Source: JAISGQ01 sp964500965
GTDB lineage: Bacteria; Bacillota; Clostridia; Oscillospirales; Acutalibacteraceae
Length of the DNA: 64,000 bases
NCBI GenBank assembly: GCA_964500965.1
Contig: CAZCQZ010000001.1
Span: 1 to 64,000 of the forward strand
Reading direction: 5' to 3'
Part shown: positions 49,695-58,173 of the stretch, in pieces
How the letters are laid out: the number at the start of each line of letters is the position of its first letter
How positions within the stretch are numbered: position 1 is the first letter of the stretch
The notes under the pieces: generated by a model
The model's input: only the letters and a program-made list of their open reading frames with translations
The model's database searches: none
Told to the model about the DNA's origin: nothing
Position numbers and translations under genes: made by a program

Positions 49695-50804
49695 TCATAT
49701 ACAAATCTTTTTTATTCTATCGCAAATGTACTCCGTCTGCTCCTGAGTAAGTCCTTCATGGCACGGAAGCACAAATATGCAGGTTGACAGCATCGAGCCT
49801 ACCGGCATTTCCGATGCCTGTACCCCAAAACGCTTGAATGCAGGCTGTCTGCACAAGGGCTTTGAAAACATTCCTCCGCACTCAATATCCGCCTCACGAA
49901 ACGCATTGACCATTTCGGCGGCAGCCGACTGGCTTTCGGCGCAAAGGGGGAAAACCGGATATGCACAAACCGAGTTTTTTGCTGCTTTCAATGTCTTTAG
50001 CGACGTTTCGCGTACAGCCTGTGCAAAGTATTCCGCGTTCCGATTGCGCTTTGATACGTTTTCTTCAATGCTTTCAAGCTGTGGCGCTATGAGACGTGCG
50101 GTAATCCCGTCCATCGGCGCATAGCCGACTCTGCGCACTGTTTCCATAGCGCAGGGCTTTGCCGGACGCAGGTTTTTATCAAGCCGCAAATCGTTTGTCA
50201 ATATTGCGCCGCCGTCGGAAAACGCACTGATTCCAAACGGCGGTTTAAAAGAAAACACTGCCGCATCTCCCAGCGCACCTGCGCTTTTTCCGTTATATTT
50301 CGCGCCCTGCGCCGTCCGCGCATTCTCAATCAGAAGAAGCCCGTACCTTGAGCATATATCGTTCACGCCATCGGCATCAAAGGGCATTCCGAACACGTCC
50401 TCGGCAACTACCGCCCGTGGATAAAGCTCTCCTTTTTTAATACACTTTTTAACTGCGCTTTCAAGCTTTTCCGCCGAAATACTCCATGTTTCGCTGTCAC
50501 AGTCAACAAATATCGGCGTTGCTCCGCACTGAATTATCGCAAACAGGATATAGGGATTTATAAACGACGGCACAAACACCGCATCTTTGCCTCCTACCGA
50601 CCACGCGGCAAACAGGTTTTCCAACGCATCTTCGGCACTTGCCGCCGTCACCGCACACGCCGCGCCGGTAATTTCGCACAGTTTTTCTTCAAGCGCTCGG
50701 CAGGCCGAGGTTTCCAAGCCGCGCTCTCCGTCCACAGCTTCTTTCACTGCGCGCAATGCCTGTTCCTGTGTAAAGCGTTTTGATAAATAAAGAGGAATCT
50801 TCAC
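49695..50804 (-). CDS. DegT/DnrJ/EryC1-family protein with lost PLP residues
   Basis: A 369-residue relative of sugar aminotransferases. The fold is clear: VFVPSFINPY, GATPIFVDCDSETWSI, FGMPFDADGVNDICSRYGLLLIE, QGAKYNGKSAGALGDAAVFSF and DGGAILTND. But the catalytic features are altered. The Lys that binds PLP (normally FSFxxxK) is Phe190, with a Lys three places earlier. The Asp of the EDAAQ motif that contacts the PLP ring nitrogen is Asn161 (ENART), and the usual SGTAAL loop reads ASAEDAL. By family knowledge this protein is unlikely to be a normal aminotransferase. The GTG start has GGGAGGTGACAAAGA upstream. It precedes pyrH and diverges from the ATP-grasp cassette. Confidence 0.85.
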   Translation of the reverse strand: MKIPLYLSKRFTQEQALRAVKEAVDGERGLETSACRALEEKLCEITGAACAVTAASAEDALENLFAAWSVGGKDAVFVPSFINPYILFAIIQCGATPIFVDCDSETWSISAEKLESAVKKCIKKGELYPRAVVAEDVFGMPFDADGVNDICSRYGLLLIENARTAQGAKYNGKSAGALGDAAVFSFKPPFGISAFSDGGAILTNDLRLDKNLRPAKPCAMETVRRVGYAPMDGITARLIAPQLESIEENVSKRNRNAEYFAQAVRETSLKTLKAAKNSVCAYPVFPLCAESQSAAAEMVNAFREADIECGGMFSKPLCRQPAFKRFGVQASEMPVGSMLSTCIFVLPCHEGLTQEQTEYICDRIKKICI

Positions 50805-50922
50805 TCTTTGTCACCTCCCGGATACTTATTGAATATTCTAACACTGTTTCCGTTTTTATACAACCACACCGGCAAATAAAATTATCCGGAAAGCAGAGCC
50901 GTGCGCAGAATTGTGCCGGGTA

Positions 50923-50951
50923 TTGACAAACAATCCTCAATTGGGTATGAT
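50923..50951 (+). promoter_or_regulatory. Sigma-A promoter of the ATP-grasp cassette
   Basis: TTGACA at 50923-50928 and TATGAT at 50946-50951 with a 17-base spacer; about 48 bases upstream of the first start codon. It is one of the strongest promoters in the window. Confidence 0.85.
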
Positions 50952-50998
50952 GAGCATTAGCCGATGAATCAATACTAATAATGTCTGGAGGAGCTTAC

Positions 50999-52198
50999 GT
51001 GAAAAAGCTGTTACTTCTGGGTGGGTCACGGTATCTGCTGCCGGTAATAAAAGCGGCTAAAGAGCTTGGCTATTACACAATTACCTGTGATTATTTGCCT
51101 GACAATATTGCACATAAATATTCCGACGAATACTGCAATGTCAGTATTATAGAAAAGGATGCGGTGCTTGCGAAAGCGCGGGAGCTTAACATTGACGGCA
51201 TCATGTCCTTTGCCTGTGACCCCGGCGTTGTTACAGCCGCCTACGTTGCGGAAAAACTGGGACTGCCCTCCTGCGGTTCATATGAAGCGGTAAGCATTTT
51301 ACAGAACAAGGGGCGTTTTCGCAAATTCCTGTCCGACAACGGGTTTAATGTTCCGGTTGCAAAGGGATATATCTCAATTGACAGTGCTCTTGCCGACAGG
51401 GATATTTTCAACTGGCCCGTTATCGTTAAACCTACCGATTCTGCCGGAAGCAAGGGAGTTACAAGGGTAGACAAGCCCGAAAAGCTCAGAGAAAGCATTG
51501 AATATGCTCTTTCCTTTTCTCATTCCGGAGAATTCATTATTGAGGATTTTATTGAGAAAAAAGGCTTTTCTTCCGATACGGACAGCTTTTCCGTTAACGG
51601 AGAACTGAAATTTGTTTCGTTTTCAAGTCAGCGTTTTGACGAAAACGCTTCAAATCCGTACACACCGTCTGCATATAGCTGGCCGTCATCAATTTCGGCG
51701 GAAAACCGAAAGCTTCTCAGGTCTGAAATTCAAAGGCTTATTTCCTTGCTGGAGCTGAAAACCTCCATATACAATATTGAGGTAAGAGAGAGCACCAACG
51801 GAAAAGCTTACATTATGGAGCTGTCACCCAGAGGCGGCGGAAACAGACTTGCGGAAATGCTCAGATACGCTACGGGGGTTGACCTTATTAAAAATGCGGT
51901 ACGAGCTGCCGTGGGAGATGAGGTCGAGGGCGTCGAACAACGTGACTACGACGGCTGTTGGGCTGAAATCATACTTCACAGCACCGTATCCGGTGTGTTC
52001 GATTCGCTGTGGGTTTCAGAGGAAATAGCCGAAAATGTTGTCGAAAGGGATTTATGGATAGAATCCGGAACAAAGGTCGGAGACTTTTCGGCGGCAAACG
52101 AAGCCATCGGAACCCTTGTGTTGAAGTTTGACACCGCGGAAAGACTTGAAGAAGTTATGAGCAATACCGAGCGGTACGTCAGAGTGATTTTGAAATAA
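50999..52198 (+). CDS. ATP-grasp ligase (1), carboxylate-amine type
   Basis: A 399-residue ATP-grasp protein. The N-terminal Rossmann half starts KKLLLLGGSRYLLPVIKAAKELGY; the ATP-binding core has WPVIVKPTDSAGSKGVTRV, GEFIIEDFIEK and the metal-binding MELSPRGGGNRLAEML. Such enzymes form amide or ester bonds through an acyl-phosphate, as in PurK-, BioC- or D-Ala ligase-like families, but the substrate is unknown. The GTG at 50999 is chosen because GGAGGAGC lies just before it, although the frame stays open to an ATG at 50981 that overlaps this site. It is first in a three-gene unit from a strong promoter; the next gene begins four bases after the stop. Confidence 0.87.
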   Translation: MKKLLLLGGSRYLLPVIKAAKELGYYTITCDYLPDNIAHKYSDEYCNVSIIEKDAVLAKARELNIDGIMSFACDPGVVTAAYVAEKLGLPSCGSYEAVSILQNKGRFRKFLSDNGFNVPVAKGYISIDSALADRDIFNWPVIVKPTDSAGSKGVTRVDKPEKLRESIEYALSFSHSGEFIIEDFIEKKGFSSDTDSFSVNGELKFVSFSSQRFDENASNPYTPSAYSWPSSISAENRKLLRSEIQRLISLLELKTSIYNIEVRESTNGKAYIMELSPRGGGNRLAEMLRYATGVDLIKNAVRAAVGDEVEGVEQRDYDGCWAEIILHSTVSGVFDSLWVSEEIAENVVERDLWIESGTKVGDFSAANEAIGTLVLKFDTAERLEEVMSNTERYVRVILK

Positions 52199-52202
52199 GA
52201 CT

Positions 52203-53159
52203 ATGGAAATAAAAGAAATTGGCGGTTACTTCGGTCTGGAACGGTTTTCGGGCAGTGAGCTTTACGAAGATGCCATTCCGCTGAACACCGGGCGAAACGC
52301 GCTGTTGTATCTGATTATTGCCAAAAAAATCCGAAAGCTTTACATACCGTATTATCTTTGCGACTGCATATCGGACGTATGCGACAGAAGCGGCTGTGAA
52401 TACGAATACTACCATATAGATGCCGATTTTCGCCCTGCGACAGACAAAAAGCCCGGCAGCGACGAATATATCTACATAGTAAACTATTTCGGAAGAATAC
52501 GCGAAAAAGAAGCCGAAGCCCTGAAAAGCCGGTATGGTCGAGTGATTTTCGACAATGTTCAGGCGTTCTTTCAAAAGCCGGTACGGGGCATGGATACTAT
52601 ATATTCCTGCCGTAAGTTTATAGGAGTGCCGGACGGTGCATATCTTTACACCGATGTCGGATATGAGCCGGCTGAAACAGACCGCTCTGCCGACAGAATG
52701 AAGCACGTGCTCGGAAGATTCGAGGGGCTTGCCTCGGATTATTATAAAGATTTTCAGCAAAGCGACGAAGCTCTTTACGGACTGCCTCTGCGCTATATGT
52801 CACCGCTCACACACAATTTGCTCAGAGCGGTGGACTACGAAGCGGTCAGCAGACGCAGAAAGGAAAATTGCCTTTGCTTGCAGGCGGCACTGGGAAAACA
52901 GAATAAAATTGATGTGGAAATTCCGGACGGTCCGTACTGCTATCCGTTTTATTGCGAAAACGGTACCCGGATAAGACATGCTTTGGCGCAGAAAAAAATA
53001 TACGTTCCCACACTCTGGGGAAATGTGCTTGAGCTTGAAAATGCAGGCACGTCGGAAAAGGATTATGTCAAAAATATTCTGCCGATTCCCTGCGACCAGA
53101 GATACAACAGAGAATGTATGGAATATGTGGCGCAGACAATTGTCGATATTATAAAGTAA
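52203..53159 (+). CDS. DegT-like PLP-dependent protein, short form
   Basis: A 318-residue protein that looks like a trimmed DegT/fold-type I PLP protein. ALLYLIIAKKIRKLYIPYYLCDCI resembles the substrate-domain start, then IYIVNYFG, FDNVQAFFQ with Asp117 in the pyridine-N position, and SCRKFIGVPDGAYL with Lys138 as the probable PLP lysine. So unlike the divergent DegT-like protein, this one keeps plausible cofactor residues. The C-terminal domain is short. It sits between two ATP-grasp genes, four bases after the first and 15 before the second. The likely role is making or binding an aminated sugar or amino intermediate, but the donor and product are unknown. The ATG overlaps no strong ribosome site, so translation may depend on coupling. 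Confidence 0.8.
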   Translation: MEIKEIGGYFGLERFSGSELYEDAIPLNTGRNALLYLIIAKKIRKLYIPYYLCDCISDVCDRSGCEYEYYHIDADFRPATDKKPGSDEYIYIVNYFGRIREKEAEALKSRYGRVIFDNVQAFFQKPVRGMDTIYSCRKFIGVPDGAYLYTDVGYEPAETDRSADRMKHVLGRFEGLASDYYKDFQQSDEALYGLPLRYMSPLTHNLLRAVDYEAVSRRRKENCLCLQAALGKQNKIDVEIPDGPYCYPFYCENGTRIRHALAQKKIYVPTLWGNVLELENAGTSEKDYVKNILPIPCDQRYNRECMEYVAQTIVDIIK

Positions 53160-53174
53160 TAAGGAGACTGGCAC

Positions 53175-54455
53175 ATGTACGAGCTGTTAAAAGGTAAAAA
53201 GCTGCTTGTAATCGGTTCCGATACGAGCAACCTCAGAATTATTGAAACCGCACGTCAAATGGGAGTTTTCACCGTTGCCGTGGACGGCATAACCGATCAC
53301 GCCAAAGCTCCGGCTAAAAAAGCCGCCGACGAAGCCTGGGATATAGACTATTCCGACGTGGAAGCAGTTGCGAAAAAATGCATGGAATCAGGCGTTAACG
53401 GCGTTTTTGCAGGGTACAGCGAATTTCGTGTGCTGGCGGCATGTAAAATCGCAAAAAGGCTCGGACTTCCCTTTTACGCAACCGAAGAACAGATAAATCT
53501 CACAAGAAACAAGCGCACTTTCAAGGACACCTGCCAGCAGTACGGCGTTCCCGTTCCGAGAGATTACTGTTTTTCTTATCCCGTTTCCGATGAGGAAAAG
53601 GAAAGAATAGAGTACCCCGTTATTGTAAAGCCTGCCGATTACGCAGGCAGAAAAGGCATTTCGGTTTGCTACGATGCTTCTCAGATTGACAGGGCAATTG
53701 AATTTGCGGCGGAAAAATCAAAGAGCAAAACGGTTATTATCGAGGACTATATCGACGGTGTTGAATTTTCTTCCGTTTATACCGTTAAAAACGGCAAAAT
53801 CAGTCTTTCCGGTGTTAACGAAAAGTATATTACCGATGACCAGAAAATCAAAACCGGGCTTTGCGAGTGTCTTATTACGCCCGCAAGCTTTATCGACAGA
53901 TATATAAGTGAAACCGACAAAAACGTAAGGGCGTTCCTTGAGGGAATTAAAGCGGATAATGCGGTGGCGTTTTTTCAGGGAATGGTTACGGAAAAGAAAA
54001 TATATATTTTTGAAATGGGCTACAGAATTAACGGCAATAACGATTTCATTGTTATCGAACGGTTTAACGATATAAACTACATGAAAATGCTCATTGCGTA
54101 TTCCCTGTGCGGCGATATGTGCGACGATATTTCAAAGGATAACCCGAAATTCGGACAATATATATCCACATTCCTTATGCACGCTCACGGCGGAAAAATT
54201 GCCGAATTTGATTACAGTGCCATTACGGAGCACCCCGGAATCGAAGAAATCACTCCGTGGGCATATGTGGGCAAAACCATAAACGAGGACGGCTCTGTTG
54301 AGCAAAAGGTTTTGTCTATGCGAATTACGGCGGATTCTCTGGAGGAAATCGCAAACACAATCGAGTTTGTACAGCAAAGGGTAGTTGTCCGCGATGAAAA
54401 CGGCAAGGATATGCTGTTCAGGAAATTTGATGTTCGCAAGCTGATTACTGCCTGA
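53175..54455 (+). CDS. ATP-grasp ligase (2), carboxylate-amine type
   Basis: A 426-residue ATP-grasp protein, related to but distinct from the first. The start is KKLLVIGSDTSNLRIIETARQMGVFTVAVDG. The core has YPVIVKPADYAGRKGISV and VIIEDYIDGVEFSSV; the metal-binding region reads IYIFEMGYRINGNND. The C-terminal domain (about 320-426) differs from the first enzyme and is typical of carbamoyl-phosphate-synthase-like ligases of unknown substrate. The ATG follows AAGGAGACTGGCAC. It closes the cassette, with a terminator about 40 bases after its stop codon. Two ligases plus a DegT-like enzyme suggest sequential amide-bond formation on an aminated intermediate. Confidence 0.86.
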   Translation: MYELLKGKKLLVIGSDTSNLRIIETARQMGVFTVAVDGITDHAKAPAKKAADEAWDIDYSDVEAVAKKCMESGVNGVFAGYSEFRVLAACKIAKRLGLPFYATEEQINLTRNKRTFKDTCQQYGVPVPRDYCFSYPVSDEEKERIEYPVIVKPADYAGRKGISVCYDASQIDRAIEFAAEKSKSKTVIIEDYIDGVEFSSVYTVKNGKISLSGVNEKYITDDQKIKTGLCECLITPASFIDRYISETDKNVRAFLEGIKADNAVAFFQGMVTEKKIYIFEMGYRINGNNDFIVIERFNDINYMKMLIAYSLCGDMCDDISKDNPKFGQYISTFLMHAHGGKIAEFDYSAITEHPGIEEITPWAYVGKTINEDGSVEQKVLSMRITADSLEEIANTIEFVQQRVVVRDENGKDMLFRKFDVRKLITA

Positions 54456-54492
54456 CTTCAGGAGAAAGCGCAAAGTCAAGCAGGCAAATTTG

Positions 54493-54548
54493 ATAAAACG
54501 GACATGCCGAATCCCAATGGCGTACCGGGGTCGGTTTGTCCGTTTTAT
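54493..54548 (+). terminator. Terminator of the ATP-grasp cassette
   Basis: A 12-bp outer stem (54493-54504 with 54537-54548) contains an inner CCGA/TCGG pair (54507-54510, 54531-54534). The right arm includes GTTTT. Confidence 0.78.
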
Positions 54549-54603
54549 ATATTATGGCATAATATCATAATAGAAAATTCAAAAAAATCTCTCAAATCGG
54601 GGG

Positions 54604-54632
54604 TTAAAAACTCACACGAAATAGTATATAAT
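54604..54632 (+). promoter_or_regulatory. Possible promoter of the DUF1538-PII unit
   Basis: TATAAT at 54627-54632 is perfect, but the -35 element (TTAAAA at 54604-54609, 17-base spacer) is weak. Confidence 0.4.
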
Positions 54633-54670
54633 CATAATGCGAATAAATTACATTGTATTGAGGTGATGAC

Positions 54671-56188
54671 TTGACACGTTGGAAGCAGAAACTGAGTTCC
54701 AAATTTAAAGAAGCTTTTGTGGCGGTAATGCCGGTAGTTGCAATACTGCTCATTTTGAGCTTTACAATCGCTCCCATGCCCACCGGGGTGCTTATGAGCT
54801 TTCTTATAGGTGCCGCGCTTGTTATGATTGGCATGATGTTTTTCACATTGGGAGCGGAGATGTCAATGACCCCCATGGGGGAAAAAGTCGGTTCAAAAAT
54901 GACACAGAGCCGAAAGCTGATTGTTATTGTCGCTCTGGCGTTTGTACTCGGTGTGATAATTACGGTTTCCGAGCCGGATTTGCAGGTGTTGGCTCAGCTT
55001 GTACCGTCAATTCCGAACACCGTAATAGTCCTTGCGGTGGCTGTCGGAGTCGGAGTATTTCTCGTCATAGCAATTCTCCGTATGCTTTTAGGCATTCCTC
55101 TTGCGCCGCTGCTGCTGGTGTTTTACGCGGTTGCCTTTACTCTGATGTTCTTTGTTCCGCCTGAATTTCGTGCAATAGCTTTCGATTCCGGCGGAGTTAC
55201 CACAGGTCCGATGACTGTTCCGTTCATCATGGCACTGGGTATAGGTATTTGTGCCATACGTGAAGATAAGCACGCGGCAGACGACAGCTTCGGCGTTGTT
55301 GCGCTTTGCTCGATAGGTCCGATACTTGCCGTGCTCGTGCTGGGAATGATGTACAGACCCGAAAGCGGACAGTCGGAAGCAACGGTCGTACAAAATGCCG
55401 AAAGCTCCGTAGAGCTAAGCGAAATGTTTTTACGTGAACTTCCGCACTACATGAAAGAAATTGCGGTATCGCTGCTGCCCATTGTACTGTTTTTCGGACT
55501 TTTCCAGATATTTTCACTGAAGCTCCACGGTCGCACATTGAAAAAAATTATTGTGGGTCTTGTTTATACATATGCAGGGCTTACCCTGTTCCTGACCGGA
55601 GCCAATGTGGGATTTATGCCGGCAGGCACATATCTCGGCAGTGTACTCGGAGAAACTCACAAATATATTCTTATTCCCATCGGTGCACTGATAGGCTTCT
55701 TTATTGTAAAGGCAGAGCCTGCAGTCTATGTTCTCAACCAGCAGGTTGAGGAGCTTACCGACGGCGGAATTTCCGCAAAGGCAATGGGTATAAGTCTGTC
55801 GGTGGGCGTTTCGCTTTCGGTTGCGCTTTCAATGGTAAGGGTTATTACAGGACTTCCCATAATGTATTTCCTGATTCCCGGTTACGCTATAGCATTGGGA
55901 CTTTCGTTTGTAACGCCTAAAATCTTCACCGCCATAGCCTTTGACTCGGGCGGAGTTGCATCGGGTCCGATGACCGCTACTTTCCTGCTTCCCCTCGCAC
56001 AGGGTGCCTGTGCTGCGTTGGGCGGTAACATGGAAACCGATGCGTTCGGTGTTGTGGCAATGGTTGCAATGACACCGCTTATTACCATTCAGGTTTTGGG
56101 ACTTGTCAGCGTAATAAAGCAGAGAAAGGGTACGCCTGCGGATATTGCCCTTTCCCAGTTTGAAGACGATGACATTATCGAATTGTAA
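54671..56188 (+). CDS. DUF1538 membrane protein, duplicated
   Basis: A 505-residue polytopic protein with about 12-14 spans. It is a tandem duplication: AIAFDSGGVTTGPMTVPFIMALG at about 171-193 and AIAFDSGGVASGPMTATFLLPLA at about 420-442 are near-identical loops in the two halves (quoted here as FDSGGVTTGPMT and FDSGGVASGPMT). These re-entrant DSGG/GPMT loops are the mark of DUF1538 and look like the ion or substrate path of an inverted- or parallel-repeat transporter. The TTG start has GAGGTGATGAC in front. The gene after it encodes a PII-like protein, a pattern found in several bacteria. The transported species is unknown. Confidence 0.87.
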   Translation: MTRWKQKLSSKFKEAFVAVMPVVAILLILSFTIAPMPTGVLMSFLIGAALVMIGMMFFTLGAEMSMTPMGEKVGSKMTQSRKLIVIVALAFVLGVIITVSEPDLQVLAQLVPSIPNTVIVLAVAVGVGVFLVIAILRMLLGIPLAPLLLVFYAVAFTLMFFVPPEFRAIAFDSGGVTTGPMTVPFIMALGIGICAIREDKHAADDSFGVVALCSIGPILAVLVLGMMYRPESGQSEATVVQNAESSVELSEMFLRELPHYMKEIAVSLLPIVLFFGLFQIFSLKLHGRTLKKIIVGLVYTYAGLTLFLTGANVGFMPAGTYLGSVLGETHKYILIPIGALIGFFIVKAEPAVYVLNQQVEELTDGGISAKAMGISLSVGVSLSVALSMVRVITGLPIMYFLIPGYAIALGLSFVTPKIFTAIAFDSGGVASGPMTATFLLPLAQGACAALGGNMETDAFGVVAMVAMTPLITIQVLGLVSVIKQRKGTPADIALSQFEDDDIIEL

Positions 56189-56200
56189 AGGAGTGAGTGT

Positions 56201-56890
56201 ATGAGCCGACTGTATATGATGATAACCATAACTGACCGTAAAATGGCAAAAAGGTTCAGAGACTTTTACTCCGGGCAGGGGCTGGAGGTTTCGTTCAACA
56301 CGTTGGGTCACGGAACTGCGGCAAGCGAAATACTCGATTATTTCGGACTTGAAAACAACGAAAAAGCAGTTATGCTTAATGCTGTGACAAACGAAAAATG
56401 GGCAGATATTAAAAAGGCACTGCAAACTCAAATGAAGATAGAAATTCCCGGCACGGGAGTTGTCTTTATTATTCCCATGAGCAGCATCGGAGGAAAGAAA
56501 GCACTCAATTTTCTTACTTCGGGGCAAACCTATATTATGGAGGAGGAAACCTCATTGGAGGATACTAAATACGAGCTGTTGATAGTTATTGCCAATCAGG
56601 GCTATACCGAAACCGTTATGGCGGCGGCAAGAAAGTCCGGTGCATCGGGAGGTACTTTTATTCATGCAAAAGGAACAGGCAGTGACGCATCGGAAAAATT
56701 TATGGGCGTAACACTCGTGCCGGAAAAGGACATGGTGTTCATCGTTACGAGAAGCGACCGAAAGAACAATATCATGCGCTCCATAATGGACGAAGCGGGA
56801 GTTGGGTCGGAAGCAGGTGCAATAGTGTTTTCTCTGCCTGTTACCGATACTGCCGGTATGCGCCTTATGGAAGTCACAGAGGAAGCATAG
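56201..56890 (+). CDS. Tandem PII-like signal protein paired with DUF1538
   Basis: A 229-residue cytoplasmic protein with two PII-type ferredoxin-like domains. The first (about 1-108) starts SRLYMMITITDRKMAKRF and has FNTLGHGTAASEIL in the T-loop position and GTGVVFIIPMSSIGG at the end. The second (about 118-225) has YELLIVIANQGYTETVM, KSGASGGTFIHAKGTG as the T-loop base and GVGSEAGAIVFSLPVTDTAG near the C-terminus. The Tyr51 modified in GlnB is absent. PII-like proteins usually gate a neighbouring membrane protein in response to adenine nucleotides, so a role in controlling the DUF1538 transporter is likely. It starts 12 bases after the transporter gene with AAAGGAGTGAGTGT. Confidence 0.85.
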   Translation: MSRLYMMITITDRKMAKRFRDFYSGQGLEVSFNTLGHGTAASEILDYFGLENNEKAVMLNAVTNEKWADIKKALQTQMKIEIPGTGVVFIIPMSSIGGKKALNFLTSGQTYIMEEETSLEDTKYELLIVIANQGYTETVMAAARKSGASGGTFIHAKGTGSDASEKFMGVTLVPEKDMVFIVTRSDRKNNIMRSIMDEAGVGSEAGAIVFSLPVTDTAGMRLMEVTEEA

Positions 56891-56910
56891 TCCTTTTATA
56901 AAACGTCTGT

Positions 56911-56952
56911 ATTCGGCTCAGAATCAAGCACAAACGCTATTCTGAGCCGAAT
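56911..56952. repeat. 14-bp inverted repeat between PII-like and HTH-kinase genes
   Basis: ATTCGGCTCAGAAT (56911-56924) and its perfect complement (56939-56952) around a 14-base loop. TATAAT follows at 56958-56963. It may be the terminator of the PII unit without a T-tract, or an operator for the next gene. The next gene starts at 56986. Confidence 0.6.
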
Positions 56953-56985
56953 TGTGTTATAATTCTCCCGAAAGGAGTGCTTTCT

Positions 56986-58173
56986 TTGAAATACAGAAAC
57001 GCCGGTGAGGTACTGCCACAGACACTTATCGAACAGATACAGCAATATGTTCAGGGTGAGTACATCTATGTACCGGTGAAAAAAGCAACGAAATCCACGC
57101 CGACGGAATACAAACGAGAGCTTCGGTATCGCGATGGACACATATATGTAAATGCCCTTGAGGGCGTAACCAAAGGAAAACTCGCGCATATCTACAATTT
57201 GTCACCGTCCAGCGTAAGGAGAATAATAATCAGCCAAAGAAAGCGACATGAGCCGATGAAAAAGGCAATAGCAGAACTGCTCAATGAATGGAACATCGAA
57301 CACGGTGAGCTGAAACAAATCTATGATACGGTTTGGCAAATCGGAGACGACTGCATCTTGAAAATTTACCGCAACGAAGAACAGCTTCTGAGAAACATAC
57401 AGGTCAGCGCATCTTTGGACAAAATGGGAATACCTGTGGGAAAGACCATACCGACGGCAAAAGGCGAGCCTTATGTTCGGAAAAACGGGTATCTGTTTCA
57501 TGTTGCGCAAAGGCTTCACGGGAAAAATACAGTCAGTTTGAAAGGCAACATCGAAATTTGCTTTGAAATGGGGAAAATTATTGCCGCTTTGCATTGTGCG
57601 TTTAAAAAATGCGAAGCGTTGCAGGGACTTTGGCAAAGCAGTCCGGAAGATGAGCTGAATGGCTGGATAAAAGAAACTTTTGAAAAGACAAATTGGAAAT
57701 ACATTGAAAAAAGATGCTTTAACGAAACTCTGCAAGGTGTTGAAAAATACTGCGATAATCTTCCCGTACAGCCAATACACCGTGATGTGCATTTCGGAAA
57801 TTTTCTTTTTGATAACGGAATCTTTACCGGCTATATTGATTTCGATTTGAGCCAGAAAAATATCCGCATATTTGACTTGTGCTATTTTGTTTTGAGCATA
57901 CTTTCCGAAAAGGACAAGTTTGAAATCACAACCGAAGAATGGTTCGATTTACTTAAACTTACTTTTGCAGGCTATTGCACCCTGAACAGCCTGTCGGAAT
58001 CGGAAACAAAAGCCGTGCCATACGTGATGCAGGCAATTGAGCTGCTGTTCGTTGCATGGTGTGCCGGCGAGGATAACACGATAGGTGCAGGGAATGCGGA
58101 GAAAATTTATCACTTTGTCAAAAGCAATGAGGTAAGAATCTCCGAGTGTGTCAAAGGCTCAGGAGAAAAATAG
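56986..58173 (+). CDS. CD3324-like HTH domain fused to an APH-type kinase
   Basis: A 395-residue two-part protein. Residues 1-86 match CD3324-like/Mor-type DNA-binding proteins (NAGEVLPQTLIEQIQQYVQG, then YVPVKK, and an HTH with GKLAHIYNLSPSSVRRII). Residues about 100-385 form a phosphotransferase domain of the aminoglycoside/choline kinase superfamily, with DDCILKIYR as the ATP-binding Lys strand, HRDVHFGNFLFD as the Brenner motif and GYIDFDLSQ as the metal-binding Asp. The fusion suggests a regulator that senses or phosphorylates a small molecule, or a kinase that controls its own expression. The TTG at 56986 gives MKYRNAGEVLP, the known start of such proteins; GGAG lies eight bases upstream. 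Substrate unknown. Confidence 0.83.
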   Translation: MKYRNAGEVLPQTLIEQIQQYVQGEYIYVPVKKATKSTPTEYKRELRYRDGHIYVNALEGVTKGKLAHIYNLSPSSVRRIIISQRKRHEPMKKAIAELLNEWNIEHGELKQIYDTVWQIGDDCILKIYRNEEQLLRNIQVSASLDKMGIPVGKTIPTAKGEPYVRKNGYLFHVAQRLHGKNTVSLKGNIEICFEMGKIIAALHCAFKKCEALQGLWQSSPEDELNGWIKETFEKTNWKYIEKRCFNETLQGVEKYCDNLPVQPIHRDVHFGNFLFDNGIFTGYIDFDLSQKNIRIFDLCYFVLSILSEKDKFEITTEEWFDLLKLTFAGYCTLNSLSESETKAVPYVMQAIELLFVAWCAGEDNTIGAGNAEKIYHFVKSNEVRISECVKGSGEK

